From Amorphochlora amoebiformis (taxonomy: Eukaryota; Cercozoa; Chlorarachniophyceae): DNA of 64,000 bases. Made by a program: the position numbers and the translations under genes. The DNA lies in NCBI GenBank assembly GCA_054601695.1, contig BAAHQB010000011.1, positions 434,001 through 498,000 on the forward strand. The letters are read 5' to 3'. Positions 1-64,000 of the stretch are shown here, in pieces. How positions within the stretch are numbered: the stretch's first letter is position 1; each line of letters opens with the position of its first letter. The notes beneath the pieces were generated by a model. The model was given only the letters and a program-made list of their open reading frames with translations. It ran no database searches and was not told the origin of the DNA.

Positions 1-180
1 GAGAGAGAAAAGAGAGAGAAAAGAGAGAGAGAGAGAAAAGAGACAGAGAGAGAGAGAGAGAGAGAGAAAAGAGACACAGAGAGAAAAAGAGACAGAGAGA
101 GAAAAAGAGACAGAGAGAGAAAAAGAGACAGAGAGAGAAAAAGAGACAGAGAGAGAAAAAGAGCGCCCTCAGCCAAGAGA
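1..180. repeat. Purine (GA)n satellite
   Basis: Interrupted GAGAGA/GAAAAAGAGACAGA repeats of roughly 20 bp fill the left edge. The window starts inside it. No exon is seen in it. Confidence 0.9.
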
Positions 181-351
181 TTTTGGTTGAGATTTACCGT
201 GAAATGGATTATATACGATCCGAAAGCGGACGGAAAATATCTCGTATGCACGAGAGAGGGAGCGAGGGAAGGAAGCAAGAGAGAAGAGAGAAAAGAGAGA
301 GGGGAAGAGAGAAAGAGCGCCCTCAGCCAAGGTATTTTGGCTGAGACTTAC

Positions 352-17596
<17,245 letters not shown>

Positions 17597-17766
17597 CGCC
17601 GCAGCCACAACTCGGAATCCAAACCCCTCTAATATGCTGATATTGATATTCTGTTATATGGATATATTACATATGGATAATCTCTTATTATTTATAGATA
17701 TCCATATATTATTACATTTGATATCCTATTCCCAGCCGATGAATTAGAAATTTTTGGTATCCGAAA
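17597..17766. promoter_or_regulatory. Probable bidirectional promoter between the unidentified gene and tafazzin
   Basis: This 170-bp space separates two divergent start codons (17596 minus, 17767 plus). It lacks TA microsatellite and telomeric repeats. It contains repeated GGATAT/ATATCC-type words and a TTATTATTTATAG stretch. The promoter role is inferred from position; no core motif can be assigned with confidence. Confidence 0.5.
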
Positions 17767-25381
<7,615 letters not shown>

Positions 25382-26228
25382 ATATATATATATATATATA
25401 TACATCGGCGAAAAATTAGAGAAAAAAAAAAAAAACGGATTTTTTTTTTCTGCCAGTCACACAGAGATGTCACACCAGATTAATCACTCCTCCCTCCCTC
25501 TGGCCGGGCAAAAAATTTTAAAAAAAAAAAAAAAAAAAGCCCTGAGTAAGCTGGAGATTTCTGGAGATTGTGGAGATTCTAGAGATTCTAATCATATCGA
25601 ATCGATTCCGCGCGCTCACAGCAGCATTCTAGCCCCGATAGGTTAAACTTGATTGTACAAATTTTATCTAATAAATCTAGTAAATATGAATTGACTTATT
25701 TGATTATCTTATCGATTAGCTTTTAGTATGTAACATTTATACTCAGTATATATATATATATAACTAGATATATTTACTATCTTAAGTAGATATATATTGA
25801 CTAGATTGAATATATACTAGACCAATCGTATAAATAATTTTAATGTACTCTAGGTACTATAAAGCTATGTATATTACATCTAGTACATGTGACCATATGT
25901 CTAGATAGTGCATATATCAGATGCTACATCTGTTTCAAAGTATATTATCTAGATTATACTAGTATAGCAGACCCCTAATTACAATATATGGATATCGTAT
26001 ATCATGACCATTATGATGCAATAATAGGGTTATAGGGTTAGGGTTAGGGTTAGGGTTAGGGTTAGGTCTAGTGATAAATTATGATAACCTGTTTACGTTG
26101 AAGTTCACAATGAATAAGTATTTAAATTTTTTTAATCTCTACTTGAAAATCACAGATCTACCAGATATCTAGATATCTTGATATCATTTGAGATATAATA
26201 TTAAAGAAAGTGCTATGTGACGGAGTCC
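25382..26228. other. Convergent intergenic region between tafazzin and UTP14 3' ends
   Basis: The region follows the tafazzin TAG and precedes, on the other strand, the UTP14 TGA. It holds an A run followed by a T run (25421-25450), an 18-nt A run (~25521-25538), a GGAGATT-rich stretch (25552-25592), AT-rich sequence with repeated TCTAG/CTAGAT words, and a short TTAGGG tract at ~26032-26068. No exon with good borders was found. Both 3' UTRs and polyadenylation sites must lie here. Confidence 0.7.
26032..26068 (+). repeat. Short TTAGGG tract
   Basis: Five to six TTAGGG units in the convergent intergenic region. Confidence 0.9.
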
Positions 26229-57982
<31,754 letters not shown>

Positions 57983-58448
57983 CGGTGGATACGTAGTTTT
58001 CGCCTTGTGAAAGGAGTGACTGAGCCTCTGGAAGAATGGCGTGTCGGGGGTTAGGGGATATGAGTAATTCCTAGTTCTTCGGCCGAGGAATTCTGGAAAA
58101 TTAAAACATATCTTGACAGTGATATGTTGTATTATGATGATAGATATCTGAGATATTATTTCATAGCCGAAAAGTAGAAAAGATTTCTTATATCTTATGA
58201 CTAATATCGACGGATATCAAAATACCAGCATATAATATATATTTTCTAAGAAATATACGGATATCCAGATACAATATCACCAAAGATATAAATAATTCCT
58301 CGGCATTCAGCGGCCTAAAATGATGGCCGCGCGCAGGCTGTGGTGCTCTCCTGGTGAGAATACGGCCTATCCTTCCCGAATATAGGACAAATCCTCACGC
58401 ATTCGACGCGAAATTTTTTTTTTCCCCGAATTCTCAGGCCCAATCGCG
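57983..58448. promoter_or_regulatory. Probable bidirectional promoter between UTP14 and bL27m
   Basis: This 466-bp space lies between the UTP14 start (57982, minus) and the bL27m start (58449, plus) and is largely free of simple repeats. It has GATATC/GGATATC words near 58130-58280, and GC-richer blocks at 58315-58350 and 58400-58448. GGATAT words also occur in the other divergent intergenic space. Function is inferred from position. Confidence 0.5.
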
Positions 58449-63862
<5,414 letters not shown>

Positions 63863-64000
63863 GTATATACATATATATATATATATATGTGTATACATAT
63901 CAAAGAATATATATATGTATATATATATATATAATATAATAATAAAAATATATTATGTATATACATATGTGAACATATATATATATATATATAAGAAATA

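Overview
This window is nuclear DNA of an intron-rich eukaryote, probably a unicellular one. It is over 90% repeat-like: (TA)n tracts, purine tracts and many interstitial TTAGGG/CCCTAA arrays. Nearly all long reading frames are translations of these repeats. Real coding information sits in very short exons (10-330 nt, usually 30-100) flanked by AG acceptors and GT donors. Joining exons by splice-site dinucleotides, reading phase and homology gives four genes. The species cannot be named from the sequence; TTAGGG-type repeats and mitochondrial proteins fit many protist lineages.

Layout. (1) 352-17596, minus strand: a ~440-residue helical, partly TPR-like protein of unknown function, 23 proposed exons, open at the left edge. 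(2) 17767-25381, plus strand: a complete 11-exon tafazzin-like acyltransferase (362 aa). (3) 26229-57982, minus strand: a complete UTP14 homologue (SSU processome, 865 aa) in 45 exons over 31.8 kb, about 8% coding. (4) 58449 to at least 63862, plus strand: a mitochondrial-type ribosomal protein bL27 with a charged C-terminal extension, 8 exons seen, open at the right edge. Genes 1/2 and 3/4 are head to head over short repeat-poor intergenic spaces; genes 2/3 converge at 25382-26228.

The most unusual feature is how introns are built. Next to many exons lie tandem arrays of partial copies of that same exon's edge. Copies of the 5' edge (acceptor plus first exon bases) lie upstream, copies of the 3' edge (last exon bases plus donor) lie downstream, separated by TA microsatellite. 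The introns look as if they grew by repeated duplication across exon-intron junctions. A second intron class is made almost wholly of telomere-like repeats that abut the splice sites. A short non-telomeric element recurs inside these telomeric arrays in one orientation.

Two genes serve mitochondria (tafazzin, bL27m) and one serves cytosolic ribosome biogenesis (UTP14). No operon, CRISPR, phage, insertion sequence, rRNA or convincing tRNA gene was seen.
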